From: Acidisarcina polymorpha
Lineage (GTDB): Bacteria; Acidobacteriota; Terriglobia; Terriglobales; Acidobacteriaceae
NCBI RefSeq assembly: GCF_003330725.1
Contig: NZ_CP030840.1
Coordinates: 6,628,116-6,692,115 of the forward strand
DNA: 64,000 bases
Direction: 5' to 3'
The notes beneath the pieces are model-generated. The model saw only the letters and a list, made by a program, of their open reading frames with translations. It had not been told where the DNA came from and searched no databases. Below are positions 1 through 8,972 of the stretch, piece by piece. Position 1 is the stretch's first letter. Every line of letters begins with the position of its first letter. The position numbers and the translations under genes were made by a program.

Positions 1-259
1 TCTACGGGTCGCCTGAGCAAAACTAACGCGATCCCAATGGTCTCTATAGGGACGGGATCGTAATCCTCGAATGCCATGGCCGCCGCATGGTGGTTCGCCC
101 TTAGACAATCTGGTCGGCGGGGATACTGGCACCAGATCGCCGCCAGCTTCCGACCGGAGACGATCTGGAACCGGTGCCATTAGATGGCCGACGTCTATCG
201 TGCCGGAAGAAGAGACGCAGAACGGCACATCGCATTTCGGGCATTTGCTGAAGGACGGC

Positions 260-585
260 TCAAAAGCGGCGGAGGCATTCTCGAAGCATGGCTCGCTCGG
301 GTTTTGCGAACGAGCCAATCATCTGCATCATCATTCGGCCTGCCGGCGTCGTAGGGTCAATCGCCTCCTTGAGGCTACGGAAGCCTGCCTTCGCTTCCTG
401 AATTCACTCCATATCGTCAGCAGATCTCGCAGGGATCGCGAAAGCCGGTCCAGCTTCCAGACAACCCGCACTTCTTCTTTACGGATTTGATCGAGCACGC
501 GCTGCAATTCGGGACGGTTCCAATAGCCTTTTCGTGGCGCATTCGCTCGCAACCCGCCGTCTTCAGGGTGGATGCCTCCGTTCAT
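260..585 (-). pseudogene. Serine recombinase (resolvase/invertase) remnant
   Basis: A decayed piece of a Tn3-resolvase-type serine recombinase, which in intact form catalyses site-specific DNA recombination. The translation contains the family segment VVWKLDRLSRSLRDLL. It then goes out of frame and continues in another frame with RSLKEAIDPTTPAGRMMMQM and SFAKPERAMLRE, the usual catalytic-domain tail and start of helix E. The true N-terminus (GYARVST, with the nucleophilic serine) is missing, and no DNA-binding C-terminus follows the stop near 260. It is therefore truncated at both ends and frameshifted. It abuts the dehydrogenase remnant that starts near 600, so insertion or recombination here may have removed the start of that gene. 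The family call is confident; activity is excluded by the lost active site. Confidence 0.75.
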
Positions 586-599
586 GGGATTTCACCACG

Positions 600-1059
600 G
601 AACAGAGCCTCCGGTACGCGTGAAGCTGCGCGAGACCATCGAGCGTCCATCGGCGGTGGTGGATGTCACGGGCCTCTCGTGCGCTATCACTGAGCGTGAA
701 GACGGCAGCATCCTGATCGGTGCCGCTGCAAAAAATACCGTCGTGGCCGAGCACCAATCGATCCGGACTCGTTACCCGCTGCTGGCTCGGGCCATTCTCG
801 CTGGTGCCTCAGGGCAGATCCGCAATATGGCGACAGTCGCCGGAAACATTTTGCAACGGACACTCTACACCTACTTCTACGATGTTCCTCCCATCGATTT
901 GATTGGGACCGACATCCCTGATCCTCACGCGCCCATGGGTGCTCATGGAGTCGGAGATATCGGCATCACGGGCGTGGGTGCGGCAGTTGCAAACGCCGTG
1001 TACAACGCCACGGCAAAAGTGTGCGAGACCTGCCGATCACCTTCGATAAAACGCTCTAA
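600..1059 (+). pseudogene. Xanthine dehydrogenase remnant: FAD-subunit piece fused to Mo-subunit C-terminus
   Basis: Two fragments of a periplasmic-type aldehyde/xanthine dehydrogenase operon (paoB/paoC or yagS/yagR type) joined by deletion. Codons from about 600 to 885 match the middle of the FAD-binding subunit (AVVDVTGL, then LLARAILAGASGQIRNMATV, AGNILQRT, YFYD). The frame then runs straight into the molybdopterin-subunit C-terminus (DPHAPMGAHGVGDIGITGVG, ANAVYNAT). After NATAK the frame is lost by one base; the adjacent frame restores VRDLPITFDKTL and the natural stop at 1057-1059. The N-terminus of the FAD subunit is absent, as are all of its C-terminal half and nearly all of the Mo subunit. 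No function is expected. The parentage is clear from the conserved blocks, and the deletion joint falls at the YFYD/VPPIDL boundary. Confidence 0.8.
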
Positions 1060-1234
1060 AAATCGGAACGGCTTAACAAACTATTGTGCTGTGGCCGTGA
1101 ACCTTGCGACACGCGACATGCACCAAAACATGCCACAAAGAGCATGAGCGCCTGAGGGTCCGCCCCCTTCTCGATAAGTGACTCCGGCGATTTATCACTC
1201 ATTGAGGTCACTCCGAGAACGGCGTTTCTCGTTA

Positions 1235-1627
1235 CTACTCCCTTGATGCCTTTAGCATTTCGTCACCCAAAAGACAGGTGGGCTGAGTGACCGAGCATGT
1301 TCTGTTGAGTTCATAGTCGTACCCCCAGCGCACCATACTTTCGAGAATAGGACGCAGCTCGAGCCCGATGTTGGTTAGTCCGTAGCGAACGTTTGGCACC
1401 TTGCCCGGCGTGACAGAGCGGAAGAGAAGGCCGTCACGCTCAAGAGTGCGCAGTTCTTGCGTCAGCATCTTCTGACTGACTGGACCGGCGCTGCTCTCCA
1501 CAGACCGTCGCAACTCAGAGTGGCGCGCTTCGCCTGCAAAGAGATGATGCAAAATAAAAATTTTCCATCTACCTTGGAGTAGATTTAAAGTTCTTTCGGC
1601 GGGACAAGAGGAAAGTAGAGGGCGCAT
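1235..1627 (-). CDS. HxlR-family winged-helix transcriptional regulator
   Basis: A roughly 130-residue one-domain regulator of the HxlR/MarR-like winged-helix type. These bind promoter DNA as dimers and often respond to redox or electrophile stress. Visible family features are the N-terminal Cys (LSSCPAERTL), LLQGRWKIFILHHLF, the recognition-helix region VSQKMLTQELRTLERDGLL and the wing VRYGLTNIG. The ATG at 1627 gives the usual HxlR N-terminus; a TTG two codons upstream is also possible. It diverges from the SnoaL-like gene at 1668, with a dyad (1651-1662) between the two. It therefore probably controls that gene, the dienelactone hydrolase behind it, and itself. The family assignment is firm; ligand and targets are unknown. 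Confidence 0.88.
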   Translation of the reverse strand: MRPLLSSCPAERTLNLLQGRWKIFILHHLFAGEARHSELRRSVESSAGPVSQKMLTQELRTLERDGLLFRSVTPGKVPNVRYGLTNIGLELRPILESMVRWGYDYELNRTCSVTQPTCLLGDEMLKASRE

Positions 1628-1650
1628 AAGCAATCTTGACAGGAACCAGA

Positions 1651-1662
1651 AAGTACCTACTT
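1651..1662. promoter_or_regulatory. Candidate HxlR operator dyad
   Basis: AAGTACCTACTT is a perfect dyad (AAGTA-CC-TACTT) between the divergent HxlR gene and the SnoaL-like gene. A TTGACA hexamer at 1636-1641 could serve as a -35 element for the rightward gene. HxlR proteins commonly bind short GTAC-type dyads, so this is the most likely operator. The link is inferred from position and symmetry. Confidence 0.5.
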
Positions 1663-1667
1663 ACAGT

Positions 1668-2477
1668 TTGATGCTGCCATTGTTACTCTGGGTGCGGAGA
1701 TTTAACTTGCACCTAAGTAAAGCAGAGCGCACGGCCGCCATTACGCGAAGCATTGCGAGCGGCGAACGCTTACCGATTGCGAGCTTCGATTCTCGAAAGT
1801 ACATCCAGCACAATGTGCACATCGGCGACGGTTTGGAGCCGATACTTGCCTTCATGGACGCGCTTCCCCCAGAACGGACACGGGCTAATGTTGTGCGTTT
1901 GTTTGAAGATGGCGATTACAGCATCGTGCATGCAGACTACGAGCTCGGTGACTGGGGACCCATGGTCGGCTTTGAAGTGCATCGCTGGGAAAACGACCGC
2001 ATCGTTGAACATTGGGACAATCTTTGCTCGACGCCGCCGGAGACCAATAGCAGCGGCCACACCATGACTGACGGCGAGACGGAGCTATCCGAGTTGGATC
2101 GAACAGAGCAAAACCGCGTCCTGGTGCAACACTTCACCTCCGAAGTGTTGATCGACAGGAAGCTTGATGGACTCAGCAGGTTCTTCCACGAAGGTAAATT
2201 GATTCAACACAGCCCGCACTATGGCGATGGCATACATGCTCTGCTGCACCGTCTAAGCTGTCGGAGAGATGAAGGAGAACTACGGTACGAACGCGTCCAC
2301 AGAATTCTTGGACAAGGCAACATGGTCCTTGCCATGAGTGAAGGCACGCTTGACTACAAGCCAACCGCACTCTACGACCTATATCGATTGAGCGCTGGGT
2401 TCATCTCGGAGCACTGGGAAATTTTTCAGGAAATCCCACCGTTCTCTGAGTGGCAGAACGAAAACGGGAAATTTTGA
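1668..2477 (+). CDS. Tandem SnoaL-like (NTF2-fold) domain protein
   Basis: A 269-residue protein with two SnoaL-like half-domains. The first carries KYIQHNVHIGDGLEPIL near residues 45-60 and a strand region with FEVHRWENDRIVEHWD. The second repeats the pattern with KLIQHSPHYGDGIHALL and YRLSAGFISEHWEIFQEIP. SnoaL-like folds make small cavities used by cyclases, hydrolases or carrier-like proteins; the substrate here cannot be told. The annotated start is TTG at 1668 (ATG at 1671). The first 20 residues are unlike the family, so the N-terminus may differ. It overlaps or nearly abuts the following dienelactone hydrolase gene and shares the upstream HxlR dyad, suggesting a two-gene detoxification-type operon. 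Confidence 0.8.
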   Translation: MMLPLLLWVRRFNLHLSKAERTAAITRSIASGERLPIASFDSRKYIQHNVHIGDGLEPILAFMDALPPERTRANVVRLFEDGDYSIVHADYELGDWGPMVGFEVHRWENDRIVEHWDNLCSTPPETNSSGHTMTDGETELSELDRTEQNRVLVQHFTSEVLIDRKLDGLSRFFHEGKLIQHSPHYGDGIHALLHRLSCRRDEGELRYERVHRILGQGNMVLAMSEGTLDYKPTALYDLYRLSAGFISEHWEIFQEIPPFSEWQNENGKF

Positions 2478-2491
2478 GGGAATCACGAGAG

Positions 2492-3325
2492 ATGCCGAAC
2501 GAGAATGTTAAGTTCTTTAACCCGGCGGCTGGACCGTTGCAGGAAGAGACGGTGATCGTCACCTCTGTAGATGGTTTGGCCGTGGGTGATGTTGATATTC
2601 CCGCGCAGGATCGCACTATCTCCGCATACTTCGCACGGCCTGCAGGCCAACCGGATCCGCCCTTGCTGCTGCTTCTATGCGAAGCGTTCGGTGTGCATGA
2701 GCACATTCGCGACGTCGTCCGGCGTTTTGCGAAGGAAGGCTATTTCGCTGTTGCTCCCGACTTGATGGTTCGTCAGGGCAATCCCGAAAGTTTTAACGAT
2801 ATTTCGGTGCTTGTACAGGATCTGCTCCTGAAGATACCGGACGATCAGGTGATGACAGACCTTGACTCTACCGTGCAATGGGCTGAAGAACAGGGTGCGA
2901 ATATTTTGCAGGCCAGCGTTACCGGTTTTTGTTGGGGAGGCAGATGGACTTGGCTCTATGCCTCTCATCGCAAGCTCAACGCGGCGGTTGCATGGTACGG
3001 CATACTGGATGGCAGGCGAAGCGATATATTTCGCGGCGTCCTTGATCGCTATCCCAAGCATCCGATCGACCTGATCGGCAGCTTGCAGACGCCGGTACTC
3101 GGCCTGTATGGCGGCAGTGACGACGCGATCTCACTGGCAACGATCAAGGACATGCAGGCTGCTCTCCAAGAAGGTAGCGAAGCGGCAAAGCGCTCCGAAA
3201 TACAGATCTACCTGGAAGCGGGCCACGCCTTTGTCGCGGATTATCGTTCCAGCTACCGCAAGACCGCTGCTCTGGATGGCTGGAATCGCTGTCTGGCATG
3301 GCTGCGGGAACTTCGGAGTTTATAG
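2492..3325 (+). CDS. Dienelactone hydrolase family protein
   Basis: An alpha/beta hydrolase of the carboxymethylenebutenolidase family, a Cys-His-Asp hydrolase class acting on lactone or ester bonds. The nucleophile motif GFCWGG is present at about residues 147-152 of the 2492 start, the aspartate lies in LYGGSDDAI, and the histidine in EAGHAFVADYR. CEAFGVHEHIRDVV is the usual oxyanion-loop region. The length (277 residues) is slightly above the 230-250 typical of the family because of an N-terminal extension. ATG at 2492 follows GAGGGA about 10 bases upstream; a GTG at 2450 inside the previous gene is the alternative. The gene follows the SnoaL-like gene with only 14 bases between, so the two are probably cotranscribed. 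Probably cytoplasmic; the substrate is unknown. Confidence 0.87.
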   Translation: MPNENVKFFNPAAGPLQEETVIVTSVDGLAVGDVDIPAQDRTISAYFARPAGQPDPPLLLLLCEAFGVHEHIRDVVRRFAKEGYFAVAPDLMVRQGNPESFNDISVLVQDLLLKIPDDQVMTDLDSTVQWAEEQGANILQASVTGFCWGGRWTWLYASHRKLNAAVAWYGILDGRRSDIFRGVLDRYPKHPIDLIGSLQTPVLGLYGGSDDAISLATIKDMQAALQEGSEAAKRSEIQIYLEAGHAFVADYRSSYRKTAALDGWNRCLAWLRELRSL

Positions 3326-3350
3326 GCAGCAGGCTTGGCCTGTGTCTAGA

Positions 3351-4034
3351 TTAGTTGCCTCGAAAGAATCGGTACCGAGAATGTATGGTCCGCCGCGTGA
3401 CTGCAAGGATTAGTTCGGTCGAGAAGACAAGTCTGCGGCAATTTATTCGGCCCTCGATGGAGCCGCGTGCTCCTGGCCAGGATGAGTTTCGCTGCGTGTC
3501 TGTCCTTACAAGTCGGTCGGTCGTTGAGGACCACATCAGGCCCGCCATAAACTCGTTACGGAATGTGTCGTACACTCCCATGGCATCCGCACGCGTGGCA
3601 CTTTTTCCAAACTCTGTCGCGTAAGCACCCGGCTCGATCATCGTGACCTTGATCCCGAACTGCGCAACCTCTTTGGCAAGGGTCTCGTGCAACGCTTTGG
3701 TGGCAGAGTAGAACCCGATCAAAGGCGCTGGTACTACGCCAAGGCTGCTGGTGACTCCCAGAATGTGCCCGCTTCTTTGTTGCCGCATCAGGGGCAAAAC
3801 CGCACGGAGGACTCGCACGACGCCGAAATAGTTGGCGTTGAAAAGAGATTGGACTTGCTCATCCGTCGTCTCTTCCGCTGTTGCGATCAGACTGTACCCG
3901 GCGTTGTTTACCAGGACATCCAGGCGCCCGAAGTGTTCGAATGCCTCGCGCACCGCCTGCGGAACACGCTCAGCATCCGTTACATCCAGCTTCAGCGGCC
4001 GGGAGTACCACCGAATGTTCGGAACGCCGCCCCA
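3351..4034 (-). pseudogene. Broken short-chain dehydrogenase/reductase
   Basis: An SDR-family oxidoreductase remnant. Present are the DVTD cofactor segment, RLDVLVNNAGYS, the active-site serine region (LGVTSSLGVV), the YxxxK motif in GFYSATKALHE and the IEPGAYATEF segment. The N-terminal Rossmann glycine motif is missing: the frame is closed by a stop at 4035-4037, before RPLKLDVTD. After about residue 155 the C-terminus turns into non-family sequence (MWSSTTDRLVRTD onwards), indicating a second frame loss. Without the NAD(P)-binding TGxxxGxG the product cannot bind cofactor normally, so this is called a pseudogene. A GTG at 3953 would give a 200-residue partial product. Confidence 0.75.
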
Positions 4035-4261
4035 TCAGCATATGCATCGCATGAGACTGCTGGAACGGACATAGCCGGCGGTGCACAATCACCCTCATGG
4101 AGTCTCGTTAATTCGGGTTTCCGGAAGCAATCCACGGCCAAGCGTTCTCAAGTGACGATATCAGGCCAACGCACTCGTTGAGAAGGATGGCAGTGAGACT
4201 CAGAACAGCAATTCCGTGATACGACGCCTTCTATACTTCTCAAAGCTGATTGGAGGCGCCG

Positions 4262-5182
4262 ATGTTCATTCGTTTGCTCTTCGTTTTCAACCTGATATTA
4301 ATCGGAACGACAATTAGATCGACGCTGATCGCGCAAAGTCCTGCCCCACCCTGTAAGAGCACGGTCACGGGAACACTTGAAGTAGTCCCACTTGTGAGCA
4401 AGGTGTATGGGGACAAACGCTTCCTCCGCGTTTGGCTGCCAGCCGGCTACTCGGAGCAGCAATCAGCGACGAAGCGTTATCCTGTGCTCTATCTTTTCGA
4501 CGGACAAGACCTGTTTGATCGCTGCACGACGCGTCCCGGCGAGGAGGAGTGGCACGTCGATGAAATCATGACCGGCCTGGTCGACCAAAAAGCCGTGCAA
4601 CCGTTGATTGTGGTCGGAATCGATAATTCCGGTCCCGGTCACCGCGAGGAGGAGTACTCCCGTTATAGCGCTATGGCGGATGCCCCGCAGAAGCTCTCCG
4701 CGTTCATGAACGCCGAGGTTGTTTCACTCATCGATCGACGTTTTCGAACCATCAGTGACAGAACTCACCGAGGAGTAGGCGGAGCATCGTTAGGGTCGCT
4801 CGCGGCGTTGACGCTTCTACTCGACCTGCCGGATACTTTCGGCCTAGGTCTCCTTGAGAGTACCTCGTTGCAGAACGGGAACGGCAGAGCGCTGCAGGAG
4901 ACCTCATTGATCGTGCAGGGGCCGTTGCGTGTCTCCATCGGAGTGGGCACGACGGAGGTGCCACCGTCGGAGGCTGCGGACCATGGGTTTCCATATTTCG
5001 ACGACGCCTTCGTCGCGATGAATCGAACGCTTGCTGAGAACATGAAGAAGAGCCTGATGAACCATCCAGAGGTACAGTTGACCGTTCAGCAGGGTGGGCA
5101 GCATCAGGATCGATATTGGAGCGAGCGTTTCGGACCCGCTATGCGGTTCCTATTTCCTCCCAGCGCACTAGCCAGCAGATAG
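4262..5182 (+). CDS. Secreted esterase-D-like alpha/beta hydrolase
   Basis: A roughly 306-residue exported hydrolase of the putative esterase (PF00756, IroE/Fes/esterase D-like) group. MFIRLLFVFNLILIG and the following residues form a signal peptide, probably cleaved after LIAQ. The core has YPVLYLFDGQDLFD, the nucleophile elbow GGASLGSLAA at about residues 175-184, and the closing histidine in QQGGQHQDRYW. Such enzymes cleave esters of sugars, phenolics or siderophores; the substrate is not readable here. ATG at 4262 is chosen over TTG at 4250 because GGAGG at 4252-4256 sits five bases ahead of it. Flanking genes are broken, so it stands alone. Confidence 0.85.
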   Translation: MFIRLLFVFNLILIGTTIRSTLIAQSPAPPCKSTVTGTLEVVPLVSKVYGDKRFLRVWLPAGYSEQQSATKRYPVLYLFDGQDLFDRCTTRPGEEEWHVDEIMTGLVDQKAVQPLIVVGIDNSGPGHREEEYSRYSAMADAPQKLSAFMNAEVVSLIDRRFRTISDRTHRGVGGASLGSLAALTLLLDLPDTFGLGLLESTSLQNGNGRALQETSLIVQGPLRVSIGVGTTEVPPSEAADHGFPYFDDAFVAMNRTLAENMKKSLMNHPEVQLTVQQGGQHQDRYWSERFGPAMRFLFPPSALASR

Positions 5183-5362
5183 CTCCTGTACAACTCAGTG
5201 GGGAGAGTTGCTATTTTGAGGCAAGAATCTACTTTCGTTGCTTATTGGAGGAGCGCATAACTGATTTCGCGTGAATCCAGAACCGTTTCTTCGACTCTCA
5301 CTTCGAGTGCGCGCTCAGGTTGGAATAGGGGCCTCGGCCGTCTCGGACATACTCCCGGACGC

Positions 5363-6827
5363 TCAACGATCTGTAATGTCGCCGTCACGCAGAGGTACAA
5401 AGGCGCTACGTTCGAAGATACGTCCACGTTTCACCGTGAACATAATGCTCCGAAGATTACTGAGACTTAGTGTCGGATCGCGATCAAGTACAACCATATT
5501 CGCCAGCTTGCCGGGCTCGATGCTGCCCATGTCACGTTCCTGGCCTGCGGCTCGCGCGGCTATTATGGTCGCTGACTGCAGCACAGCCCTGATGGGCTGC
5601 GCGCATTGCTTGCCAGTTCCGCGAGTTCGTTGAGCAGATCCGGCCATGGATCTTCCCAGTCGGCAATATTATCCGTTCCCGCAGCGATAGGGACGCCAGC
5701 ACGATAGGCCTGGCCGGTGATGGCGCCTCCTACGGTGTCGTCGCAACTTCCCGGCGGGAGAGCCGGGGAAGAGGAGGAATCGGCCGTATCTGGGCTGTAG
5801 GCCCAGACCGTGGCGTCTAGAATGGTTCCGCGCCGCGCCATTTCTGCGAAGAGCGGGGCAAGGACGGGATTGCGACCGTCACGGAATGGACCAAGCGCAA
5901 CAGGTGGATGGGGTTCCGACCAGCTGGGTATGTGTTCCTGCGGCTGCCGCACAAGAAGACAGGCGTGCGAGATGGAGTCCACACCTGCGGCGACGACGTC
6001 CGAAGGCCGCGCCGGATAAAGCGTGGCGTGCGCCCAAACCAGCAGGTGTTGGCGATGCGCCTCCTGCGTGATCTTTGCAGCAAGTTCACCTGAGAGATCA
6101 GCGTAGAGCTTGATAGCAGTGGCATAGGTGCCACGCGCCTCGGCAACCGCAAGCCTAACATCCGTGTCGTCTCCGACAGCCTGCATCCAGGGAACCGCAC
6201 CGGGCACGCCGCCAGCGGATACCTGAATGTTGCGCTTGTCAGCGAAGAAGCTTGGGCCGGCCATGAGAGCGGCGTATTAAATGTCCGGTCCGGCAATTTC
6301 TCCCGCACGGCTGGCTCGCGTAAGTTCGCCTACACCGCGCAAGTCGTCCGCCATGTCGCGTACGGCGGTCACGCCACCATACAGGTCGCGCCGTATGATC
6401 GCCTCGGCCTGACGCCGGTTTGGCGGAGTGGCAAGATGCATATGCGCGTCGTTCAGCCCGGGCATCAGGAAGCGTCCGGTAAGTGAAACGACCTTCACCT
6501 TCAGCAGCAGGCTGCGGTCAGCCTCTGCGTCCGGAAAATTCGCTCGATGCGCTCTCCATGAACCAGGACATCCATGCCCTTCCGCGCGCTGCCGCCAACG
6601 ACATCGATCAGGGTCACATCGCGGAAAAGAATTTCTTCCACCTGCGGTGCAGTTTGCCGCTCCGGTGATTGCGCGCGGACCATAAGGGAATATGCGCCAG
6701 CGACTGCAAGGACAAGGAAGATCATCGGACGGGCGTGGCGCCGCGATCCGATTCGCATACGGTATGAGTGCTCAGCAACTGGAGAAAGGTTGCGGATCAG
6801 GCAGGTGATAAAGACCGGATGATTCAT
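5363..6827 (-). pseudogene. Amidohydrolase, broken by three frame disruptions
   Basis: An exported metal-dependent amidohydrolase (imidazolonepropionase-like) now split into four reading pieces. Piece 1 (6827 to about 6501) has a signal-like N-terminus and ILFRDVTLIDVVGG. Piece 2 (about 6498-6277) holds the metal-binding block MPGLNDAHMHLATPP and GVTAVRDMADD. Piece 3 (about 6264-5563) carries IKLYADLSGE, LLVWAHAT, DSISHACLL and AAGTDNIADW. Piece 4 (to 5363) ends with SIEPGKLANMVVLDRDP and MFTVKRGRIFER. A stop at 6275-6277 separates pieces 2 and 3, and frames shift at the other joints. Each catalytic block survives, so the damage is fairly recent. An intact exported relative lies at 30859-32241. 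Confidence 0.82.
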
Positions 6828-6988
6828 GCCCTCAGTATATGGTCGGGGGTCTTCGTGACGGCTCCTAGATTGACAACAGGCCGAGTCACTCGTCCAGTCC
6901 CCGGGGCCTGACACGTGCTTCGGCCACTTAGTGATCATCAAGATCATAACTGGCGAAAACTGCGTTTATCGGTAGTTATCCATTCGAC

Positions 6989-7633
6989 TCATGTTCGGAG
7001 CGTTTTAGAAGGTTTCTTCGCATACGAGCGCAGATATCCCCAGACAGCGCCTTCGGTTCTCTGTAGCAATTCGTTGGATTCGCCTTCTCCCCGTTCGCCT
7101 GCCGCGTCGATGAGACCGCGCATCAGTGCGAGCAGATCTGCCGCAGCGACGTCATGGTTCGGCACCTTCGGCGCGTCGGGTAGTGAGAGCATTTTCTCCA
7201 TTATGATCTGCAGACGCGAGGTCGTCCCGGAAACCTGGCTCTTGAAGGCCTCGCGCTTCTCCGCGACATCAATAAGCCGCGCCAGCTTCGGCCGTTTCAT
7301 CTGATGGCGGATCGAGGCGCCGATATACGACTTGAGCGCCGCACGGAAGGTGGAGTGTTGTTCGAGACCTTCGCCGACGGCAAGTAGCGGAGCGACTTCG
7401 CGCTCAATGAGCCCACTTAGCAGTGCATCCTTGCTGCGGAAATATTGATATAGCGAGCCGATGCTCACTCCAGCACACTCGGCGATGGCATTTGTGTTGA
7501 AACCGTCGAATCCACGCTGCTCCAGAATGCGAGCAGCGGCTTCCAGGACGACAGCGACGGTCTCCGCAGAACGCTGTTGCAGCGGCGTCTTTCTTGGCTT
7601 TAGAGCTTCGGCAGCGGCTTGCTTTTTGGTCAT
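6989..7633 (-). CDS. TetR/AcrR-family transcriptional regulator
   Basis: A TetR-type repressor with an N-terminal HTH (TVAVVLEAAARILEQRGFDG, then IAECAGVSIGSLYQYFRSKD, with the classical YQYF recognition-helix end). The C-terminal half is all-helical for ligand binding and dimerisation. ATG at 7633 (MTKKQAAAEAL) is preferred over the upstream alternative at 7660, because the latter would place the start inside the palindrome at 7654-7667. It diverges from the darcynin-like gene at 7693 and very probably represses it, the SDR downstream and itself. The HTH is unambiguous. The inducer is unknown, though a hydrophobic small molecule or antibiotic would be usual for the family. Confidence 0.9.
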   Translation of the reverse strand: MTKKQAAAEALKPRKTPLQQRSAETVAVVLEAAARILEQRGFDGFNTNAIAECAGVSIGSLYQYFRSKDALLSGLIEREVAPLLAVGEGLEQHSTFRAALKSYIGASIRHQMKRPKLARLIDVAEKREAFKSQVSGTTSRLQIIMEKMLSLPDAPKVPNHDVAAADLLALMRGLIDAAGERGEGESNELLQRTEGAVWGYLRSYAKKPSKTLRT

Positions 7634-7653
7634 AAGAACGCGAGTACCCTTTG

Positions 7654-7667
7654 TGAGCAAATGCTCA
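7654..7667. promoter_or_regulatory. Candidate TetR operator
   Basis: TGAGCAAATGCTCA has perfect 6-bp arms (TGAGCA/TGCTCA) around two central bases. It lies in the 59-bp intergenic region between the divergent TetR gene and the darcynin-like gene. TGAGCA-NN-TGCTCA-type dyads are usual for TetR operators. Binding would block both promoters. Confidence 0.6.
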
Positions 7668-7692
7668 TATCCTCATTCAAGGAGAACACGGA

Positions 7693-8064
7693 ATGACTTC
7701 CAATGAAAAGACACAGCACCAGACACACGACGACCTTACGGTCTTTATGCTGGTCAAGACCATGCCGGAGTGGCTCGGGATGCCGGTCGCGGAACGCTTC
7801 ACTCACTTCAACGGACGAATGAAACCAATCCTCAAGAAATACGAAGACGAAGTTCGTTGCCGCATCTTCGACACAGAGTTTTTCTCCACACGCGTCACCG
7901 ACGTTTGGATGTGGGAAGCGAAATCGCGGCACGCCTACGAGATGGTCGTCGAAGAGTTGCGGGAGACGCCACTATGGGACCGCTTCTTCTCGATCGTCGA
8001 GATCCTCGCAGGTGTGGAGAATGCCTACGCACGCAACTATGACCGGGACGGTGTCTCAGCCTGA
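7693..8064 (+). CDS. Darcynin-like small protein
   Basis: A 123-residue cytoplasmic protein resembling the darcynin family (named from small proteins of unknown biochemical function). Family-like blocks are LTVFMLVKTMPEWLGMPV, KPILKKYEDEV, FFSTRVTDVWMWEAKSRHAY and VEILAGVENAYARNY. The ATG at 7693 is preceded by AAGGAGA. It is the first gene after the TetR operator dyad and is followed 22 bases later by an SDR oxidoreductase gene, so a TetR-controlled darcynin-SDR pair is likely. The ferredoxin-like or dimeric alpha/beta-barrel look of such proteins is inference; no catalytic residues can be named. Confidence 0.75.
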   Translation: MTSNEKTQHQTHDDLTVFMLVKTMPEWLGMPVAERFTHFNGRMKPILKKYEDEVRCRIFDTEFFSTRVTDVWMWEAKSRHAYEMVVEELRETPLWDRFFSIVEILAGVENAYARNYDRDGVSA

Positions 8065-8086
8065 GAGTTATACAGAAAGGAACATC

Positions 8087-8847
8087 ATGAAGATTTCAGG
8101 GAACACCGTACTCATCACCGGTGGAGGCTCCGGCATTGGGCGGGGCCTTGCCGAGGCATTTCACCGTTTTAACAATCGTGTGATCATCGCCGGGCGGCGC
8201 GAGGGCGTCTTGCAGGCAGTCGCATCGGCAAATGCCGGCATGGAGTACCTGCTGTTTGATCAAGATGCTCCGGCCAGCACCGAAGAACTCGCAACTAAGG
8301 TCCGTACGCGTTTTCCCAACCTAAATGTGCTGGTCAACAACGCGGGAATCCAGAAGGTCGAAGACCTCACCTCTGGTGACATGGCCGATGCTGAAGCGAT
8401 GATCAATACAAACCTGCTCGGCCTATGCGGCTGACGGCAGCACTGGTGCATCAATTGCTCGCTCAACCGTGCAGCGCCATTCTGAATGTATCGTCGGCTT
8501 TGGCGATGCTGCCTGCGGCCAGGATGCCGTCGTATTGCGCAAGCAAAGCGGCGATGCATTCTTATACGCAGTCGCTTCGTTATCAGCTCAAAGACTCTTC
8601 CATTGAGGTCGTTGAGATCATTCCTCCGTGGGTGCAAACAGACTTGCAGGGGGATCGTGGGATGAACCCGAAAGCGATGCCGCTCAAGGACTACATCGCC
8701 GAGACGATCCAGCTGCTGCGCGACCAACCGGCAGCAGCGGAAATCGTTTCAGAACGATCGAAGCCCATGCGTTTTGCAGAGCGAGGCGATTACGATACCT
8801 TCTTTCGCAAGTACAACGATGGATGGATGGCCGCACAAGAACGCTAG
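8087..8847 (+). pseudogene. SDR oxidoreductase with single-base frameshift (DltE-like)
   Basis: A short-chain dehydrogenase in two frames. The first part, from ATG 8087, has LITGGGSGIGRGLAEAF, LLFDQD and NVLVNNAGIQKVEDLT and ends in MINTNLLGLCG then a stop. The second part continues from about 8425 with MRLTAALVHQLL, LNVSSALAMLP, the YCASKAA active site (Tyr and Lys) and IIPPWVQTDL. The family expects NLLGPxRLTAAL at the joint. One missing base in ggcct/atgcgg (8420-8430) accounts for the break, so a single insertion restores a normal protein of about 253 residues. It could be a recent mutation or a base-calling error. RBS GAAAGG precedes the start. It lies downstream of the darcynin-like gene, probably in one operon. 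Confidence 0.82.
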
Positions 8848-8972
8848 GAGCAGATCGCTGCTTCCACATGTGGATGCTTCTGTGTAGCGTGGCAAGCGCT
8901 GCGCAGTAGCCTCCAGATTCTTACGATAAATTCGATGAGCAGGTCCTCCGAAGGGGGACGCAGACTGGTCCC

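Noticed and set aside
1060-1234. Minus-strand ankyrin-like tail (SLIEKGADPQALM)
   Set aside because: Only one short repeat-like motif, no frame beginning; not enough to call a gene fragment.
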